Source of the DNA: Lactiplantibacillus paraplantarum
Lineage (GTDB): Bacteria > Bacillota > Bacilli > Lactobacillales > Lactobacillaceae
DNA length: 64,000 bases
Assembly (NCBI RefSeq): GCF_003641145.1
Contig: NZ_CP032744.1
Location: 2,294,001 to 2,358,000, forward strand
Direction: 5' to 3'
Part shown: positions 27,001 through 33,981 of the stretch, one piece after another
How positions within the stretch are numbered: position 1 is the stretch's first letter
Layout of the letters: each line of letters opens with the position of its first letter
Program-made: the position numbers and the translations under genes
The notes under the pieces: generated by a model
Databases searched by the model: none
Told to the model about the DNA's origin: nothing
Seen by the model: only the letters and a program-made list of their open reading frames with translations

Positions 27001-28422
27001 GGCACTACACCCTGTCAAGTACACAGTTTAAATAATATAAATTATGATGCTTTAAATCGGAGGGCATGATTTCGACATTCTGTCGGGGTCATGCCTTTTA
27101 ATGACTTTTGACGTCGACCGTTGTTGTACCAGTCAATTGCTTTGGTAATGTTTTGAAGTAATTCTTCTTTGGTCAATGCGGTTTTAAAACTTAAGTCCTC
27201 ATCTTTTAAATGACTCCAGAAACTCTCCATAGGCGCGTTGTCTCCAGGTGTCCCCGGTCTTGACATGCTATGGCAAATGCCATAGCTATTAAGGGCCCGA
27301 TTGAATTCTAATGATGTATAGGCCGAACCTTGGTCAGTGTGTAAAATTAATTCGTTGGCGGCCAGGTCATTACTTTTCATTGCTTTATTAACAGTTGCTG
27401 TCACCAGTGTTGTCGTTTCGGTATCATCGATCGCCCAGGCAACGATACTGTGATCGTGTAAATCCTTGATGGCACTAAGTCGTAGTTTGTTGAGACTTTG
27501 ATTACCGTATTTTAATTCAGTACAGTCGGTTGTCCAAACCTTATTAGATTCTTCCTGATTAAAATCATGCTTGATGATATTGGCTGACATCATTTCTTTA
27601 TATTCCGCTTTACGATCATGTTTACTAATGCGAATCGATGATTTGATATGGTTAACTTGCATTAATCTTCTGATACGTTTGGCATTCACATGGTACTCAG
27701 TCTCTTCGTTGATGTGCATAACTAAGGTTTCAACACCAAATATATAATTATGGCTAATTTCTAATTTAAGCATGAATTTAACTAGCTCATCATTTAGTCG
27801 TTCATTAGCGGTTAATGTCCGGTTCAACCATTTATAATATGACCTCCGCTTGATCCCGACTTCTTGACACAACCAACTTATGGGATATTTACCGGCTAGT
27901 TCTTGAATTGCCTGATATTTTGAGATCCGGTCGATTGATGACCAACCACTTACTTCACTCTCCTTTGAATCTCTTTCAATTTTTTTGACAGGTCCTTTTC
28001 CATTTCCAAATGTTTAGTTCTAGCTTCTAATTCTTTTATTTTCAGTTTAGCGATATCTAACTCGGTAAGTGGCGTAGCTTTACTTTTCCCACGGCGGTCG
28101 GCTAAAGCGTCCACACCGCCGTTATTTAGCTTCTTGACCCAGGTATAAACTTGTTGATACGAGACCTCAAAATGGCTAGCGGCCTCGTGGTAAGCATAGT
28201 CGTTGGCGATAGTCCATTGAGCTATTTCAATGCGTTCAATTTGGGTTGTCTTGCGTCCGTCTTTCATCTTTCGGTTCCTCGGATTTCTATTGGAATAAGT
28301 TTTCTTTCCAATAGTATAATCTCTAAACCAATTAGACACCATCCCGGCGCTACTCAAACCATACTTGGTGGCTAATTTTGGAAAAGACAGCTTTTCTTTG
28401 ATATGTTCCTGTACAATCCTTT
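27001..28422. repeat. Tandem duplication, unit 2 (1422 bp)
   Basis: Second copy of the unit at 25579-27000. Unlike the first, it runs on uninterrupted into the remaining 5' part of the IS (28423-28684), so this side carries the complete element. Confidence 0.95.
27042..27872 (-). CDS. IS3-family transposase OrfB (DDE integrase domain), complete element
   Basis: 276 residues from the first Met, with an HTH_21-like start (IKRRSYYKWLNRTL) and a retroviral-type rve domain with D, D, E in WTTDCTEL, LHTDQGSAY and DNAPMESFW. The frame is open upstream into orfA. A run of seven A on the minus strand (27980-27986), framed A-AAA-AAA in orfA, permits a -1 slip that joins OrfA to OrfB without a stop. 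The active transposase is therefore expected to be the OrfAB fusion, cutting IS ends by the usual copy-out route of the family. Confidence 0.92.
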   Translation of the reverse strand: MCQEVGIKRRSYYKWLNRTLTANERLNDELVKFMLKLEISHNYIFGVETLVMHINEETEYHVNAKRIRRLMQVNHIKSSIRISKHDRKAEYKEMMSANIIKHDFNQEESNKVWTTDCTELKYGNQSLNKLRLSAIKDLHDHSIVAWAIDDTETTTLVTATVNKAMKSNDLAANELILHTDQGSAYTSLEFNRALNSYGICHSMSRPGTPGDNAPMESFWSHLKDEDLSFKTALTKEELLQNITKAIDWYNNGRRQKSLKGMTPTECRNHALRFKAS

Positions 28423-28627
28423 CTTTGAATGCTTGAGAATAGCTGCGATTTTTTCTTTGATGCCTTAAGCCTTCACTTCCATTGAGATCGTACAATCTTT
28501 TCCATTGATGAATAACGTTTTTATTTATTTGTAGATCCCTGGCAATTGATTGCACCGTATGGTTATTATCAATCAGATTAAGAATGTTAATCTTTTCATC
28601 AAATGAATACTTTCTATTTGAACGCAT
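27950..28627 (-). CDS. IS3-family OrfA (helix-turn-helix, leucine-zipper type)
   Basis: 225 residues from the ATG at 28627, seven bases after AAGGGG; a GTG at 28648 lies within the hairpin and lacks its own site. Two HTH segments are visible: IARDLQINKNVIHQWKRL (about residues 27-44) and FEVSYQQVYTWVKKL (about 150-164), then a charged coiled coil at the end (about 185-225). OrfA binds the terminal repeats and regulates transposition. Its SD lies in the inner arm of a 19-bp inverted repeat at the IS end. Confidence 0.9.
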   Translation of the reverse strand: MRSNRKYSFDEKINILNLIDNNHTVQSIARDLQINKNVIHQWKRLYDLNGSEGLRHQRKNRSYSQAFKERIVQEHIKEKLSFPKLATKYGLSSAGMVSNWFRDYTIGKKTYSNRNPRNRKMKDGRKTTQIERIEIAQWTIANDYAYHEAASHFEVSYQQVYTWVKKLNNGGVDALADRRGKSKATPLTELDIAKLKIKELEARTKHLEMEKDLSKKLKEIQRRVK

Positions 28628-28633
28628 ACAAAA

Positions 28634-28684
28634 ACCCCTTAGGTACACAGATTTTTTATTATTTAATCTGTGTACCTAAGGGGT
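28634..28684. repeat. 19-bp inverted repeat at the IS right end covering the orfA ribosome-binding site
   Basis: Perfect arms at 28634-28652 and 28666-28684 with a 13-base AT loop. The outer arm is the terminal repeat of the IS; the inner arm contains AAGGGG, the orfA Shine-Dalgarno. A transcript entering from the host gene would carry both arms and fold the site away; one starting in or after the loop would not. Confidence 0.85.
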
Positions 28685-28797
28685 AGTATATCCAACAAGC
28701 TCAAATAGTTCACTGATATTTGTGGAATTACCCGGGAAATAAAAATACTAATGACCGCGGCTAACACCAAAATGAAGCTTGAAACCATCAAGTTCAC
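28685..28797 (-). pseudogene. N-terminal fragment of the split Na+/H+ antiporter gene
   Basis: From a GTG at 28797 (seven bases after GGGG; an ATG lies three codons on) the minus strand reads 37 codons: MVSSFILVLAAVISIFISRV, then IPQISVNYLSLLDI, before meeting the IS end at 28684. One hydrophobic helix followed by IPQISVNYLSLL is the usual start of CPA1 antiporters. It continues across the insertion at 25586. I could not find a clean target duplication. Confidence 0.8.
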
Positions 28798-29148
28798 GTA
28801 CTCACCCCACTATTAATCATTTATTAATTACACATCAGGCTAGTTAAGCGGCTATTATTCATAATTAAAAATGTGCCAACCAGTTAAAGCCATCAGCAAC
28901 TTAACGTTTAATTGAGGCTCTCGTATTAAACTATCCAACGACCAGTTGGACCAAGTTAAGCGACCGTTCATCTACCAGTCAAGCGTTTTCTCGAAACGTA
29001 CTCGGTGCTACTGAAGCCTCTGGCCCCTCACAGGCCTCAAACTAGAGGTCGGACTGGAACAACCACATGCTGATGAATAGAAATTTGTCTTATTGGGATA
29101 TTCTTAATCATAATTAATACTAACTAATAACTAGGGTCCGTCTTAAAA

Positions 29149-29580
29149 CTACTTAAGTAAGATGCAAATTGAGGCAATGTAGACCGTAGCCAGATAAACA
29201 TGAGCGAGCTTATCATAACGCGTTGCAATCCTACGAAAGTTCTTCAACTGATTGAAGAAGTTCTCAATCAAATGGCGCTCACAATAAACGTGGTAATCAT
29301 AGGTCCACTTGTCTTTGGTATTTTCCTTTGGCGGAATGGTATAGACGCCTGCTTTATCTTCAATATACTGGCGAAGTTTCGCGGTGCCATAGGCTTTATC
29401 CGCGATAATATTTGATTGAGAAATATCGAAGCCTTCCAGCAACTCACTGGCAACTTGGCTATCATGTACTTGACCACCTGTTAGGCGAAAACCCAAGGGA
29501 TTCCCTAATCCGTCAACGAGTGCGTGAATCTTGGTCGTTCGGCCACCTCGACTTAATCCAATAGCTTGATTTTCGACCAT
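29149..29580 (-). CDS. IS5-family transposase, C-terminal frame (DDE domain)
   Basis: 143 residues: VENQAIGLSRGGRTTKIHAL, GGQVHDSQVASELL, NIIADKAYGTAKLRQYI with an Asp of the triad, and YCERHLIENFFNQLKNFRRI with the final Glu (YE/HLIE-type signature), then TRYDKLA. These are the transposase_11/DDE_Tnp_1 motifs of the IS427 group. The frame has no ribosome-binding site; it is expected to be made as a fusion with the first frame by -1 slippage on the A8 run at 29591-29598. Confidence 0.9.
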   Translation of the reverse strand: MVENQAIGLSRGGRTTKIHALVDGLGNPLGFRLTGGQVHDSQVASELLEGFDISQSNIIADKAYGTAKLRQYIEDKAGVYTIPPKENTKDKWTYDYHVYCERHLIENFFNQLKNFRRIATRYDKLAHVYLATVYIASICILLK

Positions 29581-29924
29581 ACATTCGGCATTTTTTTTGC
29601 CCCAGTGGCCTTTTGATGCGCTCGAACGATCGTTGAATCTAAGCTCAAGTTTTCCATGTCGGGATCGTCAATCAATTCGAGAAAAACCTGTTCGAACAAG
29701 CCTGAACTTACCCAGGCTCGGAAGCGACTATACACCGTTTTCCAAGAGCCATAGCGTTCAGGTAGATCACGCCAAGGAGCCCCGCTGCGCATGAGCCAGA
29801 GGATAGCGTTGAGGGCGGTACGGTTGTCTAGGCTTGATGGACGGCCAGTCCGGTATGGCGGGAAGTATCCTTTGATTCGGTCCCACTGAGCATCTTCCAG
29901 TTCGTATCGTTTAGGTGTTGTCAT
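29553..29924 (-). CDS. IS5-family transposase, N-terminal frame (DUF4096-type)
   Basis: 123 residues starting MTTPKRYELEDAQWDRIKGY, continuing to GRPSSLDNRTALNAILWLMR, SGAPWRDLPERYGSWKTVYS and SLDSTIVRAHQKATGAKK. This is the usual N-terminal domain of IS427-type transposases, including the first catalytic Asp in LDSTIVRAH. At GCA-AAA-AAA-ATG the reading can slip back one base into the second frame with no stop between, giving one transposase of about 260 residues. Confidence 0.9.
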   Translation of the reverse strand: MTTPKRYELEDAQWDRIKGYFPPYRTGRPSSLDNRTALNAILWLMRSGAPWRDLPERYGSWKTVYSRFRAWVSSGLFEQVFLELIDDPDMENLSLDSTIVRAHQKATGAKKMPNVWSKIKLLD

Positions 29925-30064
29925 CGGAATGCCTCGATTCGTTTTTCCTCAGATTATACCTGAATTTTTAGTTTTCAGACAGTCCCTAGTAGAACATGTA
30001 TTAATTGTATCCGATTATTAAAAAATTGTATCGTCAGTCGTCTTCGCGCCTGCAAACAAGTCAT

Positions 30065-30100
30065 CAAAAAAGCTTTCAAAGCGACTGGCCTTGAAAGCTT
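30065..30100 (-). terminator. Terminator of the MFS gene
   Basis: Arms AAGCTTTCAA / TTGAAAGCTT (30070-30079, 30091-30100) followed on the minus strand by TTTTTTGATG. Confidence 0.85.
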
Positions 30101-30121
30101 GGATTCTCGTGCGAGCACTCA

Positions 30122-31285
30122 TTAACCATTTAATAAATGTTCACGCCGGGCACGCCATAATACTAATGCTAAACTACCCAACATAAAAATAGTTACTGTA
30201 ATAAAAAGTACCGAGTATGAGAACTGAGCGACCATCATCCCGCCAAACAACGGTCCCACGGCTCGCCCTAGCGACAAAGCCATGTTGTAACGGCCTTGAT
30301 ATTTTCCCCGCTGATCATCAGCTGCCATATCATCGACCCAGGCAGGCGCAATCGGTAATCCAATCACTTCACCAATCGTTAATACGACCATAATAATGAT
30401 GAAATCAACGTATTGTCGGGCAAATACCAACCCCAAGAATGACAGCGCAAATAGCGTAATTCCAAAGCCAATCTGGGTTCCAATCTTAAATCGTTCGTTA
30501 AATAAGGCAACGATTGGCTGGCTCACAATAATCAGCAGCCCGTTGATCGTCCAAACTTCACTATATCGACGGAATGGAATCCCTAAGTTGGTCATATGCA
30601 CGGATAGAATGCTCTCCCATAATGCATAACTCAAATAAATTGTGAAAATCATCAAACAAATCGTCCAAATTAACTGGCGATGATTTTTAGGCGTTGTGTC
30701 ACGCTTCTGTGTCGTGACTTTTCCCGTCCGAACAGCAGGTGTGACATTAAATGTACTTAAGGTAATGACCATCAGTCCAATATAACAAACAGTCGCCACC
30801 ATAAAGACTACGCTAATTCCAAGCTCTAATAAGTACCCTACCAACAACGTTCCGATAACGACCCCAACGTTTAAAGCTAAGTAGAGCATGTTGAAGACAT
30901 AGCGATTGGACCTGGTCGTAACCGTCGCCGCATAAGCATTGACAACCGTCATACTGATTCCATCACCAAACCCAACAATGATTAACCCGATTGCGTATGG
31001 CCACAAGCTATGCCAGAAAATCAACGTTGTTAAAATCGCCGTTGAAATTCCCCCGCCGAGCAAAGCCGTATAGTATGGTCGCCAGTGGTCAAACAGACGC
31101 CCACCGACAAAGTTACCGGCAATCATTGCCAACGACATCAAAAAGAGAATAACTCCTGAAAAAGTTAAGCTTTGCTTGAGATAATTATGCATGTAGACCG
31201 TTGTTAATGGCCACATAAATGCAGCCCCAGCGTTGTTCAATAGATTAGCTAAGAACAGCCAACGCAACCGAACTTCTTTTTGCAT
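30122..31285 (-). CDS. MFS transporter, 12 helices
   Basis: A 387-residue major facilitator protein of the DHA1-like drug-efflux type by general pattern. It opens with LRWLFLANLLNNAGAAFMWP, and the loop between helices 2 and 3 has GRLFDHWRPYYT, a degenerate copy of the MFS G-x-x-x-D-R/K motif. A second-half counterpart lies near ERFKIGTQIGFG. Substrate unknown; no accompanying regulator. The ATG at 31285 sits directly after GGTGAGGAG, so spacing is tight and the binding part is probably GGTG. The upstream 367 bases to the MerR gene show no other gene. Confidence 0.85.
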   Translation of the reverse strand: MQKEVRLRWLFLANLLNNAGAAFMWPLTTVYMHNYLKQSLTFSGVILFLMSLAMIAGNFVGGRLFDHWRPYYTALLGGGISTAILTTLIFWHSLWPYAIGLIIVGFGDGISMTVVNAYAATVTTRSNRYVFNMLYLALNVGVVIGTLLVGYLLELGISVVFMVATVCYIGLMVITLSTFNVTPAVRTGKVTTQKRDTTPKNHRQLIWTICLMIFTIYLSYALWESILSVHMTNLGIPFRRYSEVWTINGLLIIVSQPIVALFNERFKIGTQIGFGITLFALSFLGLVFARQYVDFIIIMVVLTIGEVIGLPIAPAWVDDMAADDQRGKYQGRYNMALSLGRAVGPLFGGMMVAQFSYSVLFITVTIFMLGSLALVLWRARREHLLNG

Positions 31286-31652
31286 CTCCTCACCACATTT
31301 CTTAGTTGAATTTATTCATCGCAAAAACAATACCCTAGCTAGTATACGCCGCTTGGTGACTTTTACCTACCAATCAGCCGAAAAAGATCATCAGTTCGCT
31401 AATAATCCCCTTTAAATCAAGCTTTACAATAACTTCTACGCCAATATTTGAGGTGTAACGTCAGTGCAAATCTACCCATCGTATATTAGGAATGGTGCGC
31501 ACGATTGCTTGTGTATCACACCTAATTGGGCTCGTTTTAATGAGGTGCCTGGTTTTTAATTTTCACTCACTTTGAGTAATGGTTTATAATCAATGAACAT
31601 GCGCCGTACATAACGACACGAACATTAGAATCAAAAGTAAGGAGACGTTAAC

Positions 31653-32030
31653 ATGCAACTTTTCACTATTCCAGCCGACCAGACCGCATTTAGCACTAAA
31701 GAAGTCGTTGCTATTACTAAAATGACTAAAGATGCCCTCCGCTATTATGAACAACAACGGTTAATTGGTCCGGTACCACGTGACCACAATAATTACCGGC
31801 AATACTCACATCAAAATTTAGAACGATTGCAATTCGTCGCAACTTTTCGGCAATTGGGTCTGGATCTAAAATTACTCAGCGGTGACGGCCGCATTCCAAG
31901 CCGTGAGCAACGGATTAAAGAGTTGCGCTCATATCGTACTACCGTTCAAGAACAAATCGCTCACTTACAAGCAACTGATCAGTTTTTAGCCCATAAGATT
32001 GCTTACTTTAAGGCCTCACCAGATCACTAA
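31653..32030 (+). CDS. MerR-family transcriptional regulator
   Basis: A 125-residue regulator with the N-terminal MerR winged helix: FSTKEVVAITKMTKDALRYY (about residues 12-31), EQQRLIGPVPRDHNNYRQYS, then LERLQFVATFRQLGLDL. The C-terminus is a short coiled coil (about 85-115) without cysteines for metal binding. Short members of this type control oxidoreductases and sense electrophiles or other small molecules. The ATG follows AAGGAG at nine bases. A TATAAT box lies near 31585. The gene it precedes, a quinone reductase, has a typical MerR promoter between them. Confidence 0.9.
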   Translation: MQLFTIPADQTAFSTKEVVAITKMTKDALRYYEQQRLIGPVPRDHNNYRQYSHQNLERLQFVATFRQLGLDLKLLSGDGRIPSREQRIKELRSYRTTVQEQIAHLQATDQFLAHKIAYFKASPDH

Positions 32031-32050
32031 CCAACTTTTTGATTGATTGC

Positions 32051-32081
32051 TTGCTATCGTGTGGACACGATAGTTTATACT
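32051..32081 (+). promoter_or_regulatory. MerR-type promoter with 19-bp spacer and central dyad
   Basis: TTGCTA (32051-32056), a 19-base spacer, and TATACT (32076-32081). Between the boxes is the perfect dyad CTATCGTG-TGGA-CACGATAG (32054-32073). MerR proteins bind just such dyads and untwist the overlong spacer to activate transcription. The site is directly downstream of merR and upstream of the quinone reductase. Confidence 0.85.
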
Positions 32082-32115
32082 AGCGCCAGACTTAAATTAA
32101 AGAAGGTTACGATTT

Positions 32116-33060
32116 ATGAAAACAATTGCTATTAACCAATACGGTAGTGCGGAAGCATTCACAATGATCAACATGCCTAAACCCGAACCACAAGCTGACG
32201 AAGTTCAAGTCGCCATTCATGCCTTTAGTCTCAATCCAATGGATATTGCCGGTCGGATGGGGGCTTTGTCATCACCCTTTACTGACTTATGGTCTTTCCC
32301 ATTGGTCTTAGGCTGGGACTTCTCTGGTGTAATTACTAAAGTGGGCTCCGATATAACTAGCTTTAAAACTGGAGATGCTGTATTTGGCTCAGCCGCACCA
32401 GCCCACGCGGCTAACAATGGGACTTATGGTGAGTTTATTACCGTTAATACCAAAGAATTGGCCCATCTCCCATCAGGGTTATCATTTGATCAAGCCGCCG
32501 CTTTACCAATCGCCGGACTGACGGCTTATTACGGGATGAAACATAATCTCAATCTTCAACCCGGACAAAAGATTCTGATTCAAGGTGGTGCTGGCGGTGT
32601 TGGCCTTTTTGCCGTTCAGATTGCCAAAGCCTTTGATGCTTACGTCGCTACCACCGCTAGTGCTAATCACCGCAACTTACTGGTTGATCTGGGAGCAGAC
32701 GAAGTGATTGATTACCACGAAACCAATCCTGCCACCGTCTTACACGATTATGATGCCGTCTTTGATACTGTTGGTGACATCGATACTGGTCTTAAGGTCC
32801 TAAAAGCTGATGGTCAACTTGCAACCATTGCGGCTCAGCCAACAGACGCTCAGCAGTATGACCAACAGAAAAAAGCTGCTTTTCAGTTCACACAAGGCTC
32901 ATCGGAAGACCTCGCCGATCTAGCTAAGTTAACAATCAACGGCCAAGTTAAGTTGACCATTGCGACGTTACCATTTGCCGTAGCCAGCGTCATTAAGGGG
33001 CATCAAGCTATCGAAAGTCGTCATACCACTGGTAAGATTGTCATTCACGTTACAGATTAA
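32116..33060 (+). CDS. NADP-dependent quinone oxidoreductase (zinc-free MDR family)
   Basis: A 314-residue medium-chain dehydrogenase/reductase. It has the N-terminal GroES-like domain (FSLNPMDIAGRMG, LVLGWDFSGVITKVG) and the nucleotide domain with ILIQGGAGGVGLFAVQIAKA (about residues 152-171), the GxGxxG-type NADPH loop. Zinc ligands of alcohol dehydrogenases are absent, as in quinone reductases. Reduction of quinones or enals with NADPH is the expected reaction. The ATG follows AGAAGG at ten bases. The MerR operator in front suggests induction by reactive compounds. Confidence 0.9.
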   Translation: MKTIAINQYGSAEAFTMINMPKPEPQADEVQVAIHAFSLNPMDIAGRMGALSSPFTDLWSFPLVLGWDFSGVITKVGSDITSFKTGDAVFGSAAPAHAANNGTYGEFITVNTKELAHLPSGLSFDQAAALPIAGLTAYYGMKHNLNLQPGQKILIQGGAGGVGLFAVQIAKAFDAYVATTASANHRNLLVDLGADEVIDYHETNPATVLHDYDAVFDTVGDIDTGLKVLKADGQLATIAAQPTDAQQYDQQKKAAFQFTQGSSEDLADLAKLTINGQVKLTIATLPFAVASVIKGHQAIESRHTTGKIVIHVTD

Positions 33061-33130
33061 CTAATGACGACTACTATGGCTTGGTAAGCCCGATCAGGTT
33101 GACACAGCTTCTGACTACCAGTACCGAATA

Positions 33131-33175
33131 AAAATAAGTTTTTAGAAGCCAGTTTGATTTCTGAAAACTTATTTT
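33131..33175 (+). terminator. Terminator of the quinone reductase gene
   Basis: Arms AAAATAAGTTTTTAGAA / TTCTGAAAACTTATTTT with one mismatch and a 12-base loop. The gap from 33176 to 33515 holds only the promoter of the next gene: an extended -10, TGT-TATAAT at 33459-33464, without a good -35. Confidence 0.8.
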
Positions 33176-33515
33176 CATTTGGACTTACCACTCAGCTCAA
33201 AAGCAGCTATCGCAGCCTTGGTTGCAACTGAAACGATTCAACGAATACCTTAAAATCTTGTAGCACACTTTAAGTGCCACTATCATTCACCTAACTACCC
33301 TCTCCGTAAACTAACAAGCCACTGTCTTGACAAGCTCTGATCAAATTTTCGACCATGGCAAACTGGTCGCAGCCATATTAATTTAACAATTCCAAAAAAT
33401 TAATATTGAAATGTCCGGTTTTTGAACCTGATTGTCGACTAGTGACCCTAATGATTGTTATAATATAGCCAAACACTGCCAACAGGTGTAATTTTTCAAC
33501 AATTGAGGTGACAAC

Positions 33516-33863
33516 ATGGCGAATAATAGCTTTGGCTTGGCATTAGGCTTCCTGGTGATTTTGCTGCTCTGGATCTATCAACGTGTGCGCATGCCAAAGA
33601 TGCGCTCACTCGCCGGCTACATGTCGCGACGCGCAATTGAAAACGAAGAAACGTGGCGGTTTGCACAACGCTTCTATTCAATGTTCGGCATCGAGATTTT
33701 CTCTATCTTGTTAATTGGCGCGATTATTGGTGGCCTGTTCAGAATTCCGTTATTGCAAAACTTTAATTTTCAAGCCATCGCCTTGGCGGTTGGTTTGATT
33801 ATGCAAAATGTCGCAACTGAACGTGAATTGAAACATCAGTTTCCAAAATCATCCCAACATTAA
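33516..33863 (+). CDS. SdpI-like small membrane protein
   Basis: A 115-residue protein with three hydrophobic segments (about residues 5-20, 57-78 and 86-100). Between the first two is MRSLAGYMSRRAIENEETWRFAQRF (read as SLAGYMSRRAIENEETW and RFAQRF), close to the G-[YF]-R-[ST]-x(4)-[KN]-[NE]-E-x-W-x-x-A-[NQ] signature of SdpI-type immunity/signal proteins. Function here is unknown; a toxin partner is not seen nearby. The ATG follows TGAGGTG at six bases. Monocistronic. Confidence 0.7.
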   Translation: MANNSFGLALGFLVILLLWIYQRVRMPKMRSLAGYMSRRAIENEETWRFAQRFYSMFGIEIFSILLIGAIIGGLFRIPLLQNFNFQAIALAVGLIMQNVATERELKHQFPKSSQH

Positions 33864-33981
33864 CACTTTATAATTGACCATTACGATGAATAGCTTAATA
33901 TTAGTAATGGTAGTTTAATGCTAATTAACGATTACGAACAAGTACCTGGTTTAAAATATTCTTAGTAAAGAAGTGAAATTG

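Larger units (their letters stand above)
27009..28684 (-). mobile_element. Complete IS3-family insertion sequence (IS150-like group)
   Basis: About 1.68 kb with orfA, orfB and related ends: the left end reads ACCCTGTCAAGTACACAG, the right end (minus strand) ACCCCTTAGGTACACAG, sharing GTACACAG.TTAAATAATA further in. OrfA and orfB are linked by a -1 frameshift site. It lies in the antiporter gene in the same orientation. Exact termini are uncertain by a few bases because no target duplication is evident. Confidence 0.85.
29134..29986 (-). mobile_element. IS5-family insertion sequence (IS427/IS1031-like), 853 bp
   Basis: Left end GGGTCCGTCTTAAAACTA and right end (minus strand) GGGACTGTCTGAAAACTA are imperfect inverted repeats. 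A TA dinucleotide flanks each side (29132-29133, 29987-29988), fitting a 2-bp target duplication. Two overlapping frames encode the transposase. It sits about 340 bases upstream of the split antiporter gene. The gap 28798-29133 shows no gene. Confidence 0.88.

Noticed and set aside
25579..28684. Interpretation of the two IS copies as an IS3 tandem dimer or circle insertion
   Set aside because: A dimer would join terminal repeat to terminal repeat. Here the joint is between the middle of orfA and host DNA.
28798..29133. Possible gene or IS remnant between the antiporter start and the IS5 element
   Set aside because: No frame of useful length and no terminal repeat; only weak hairpins near 29015-29055.
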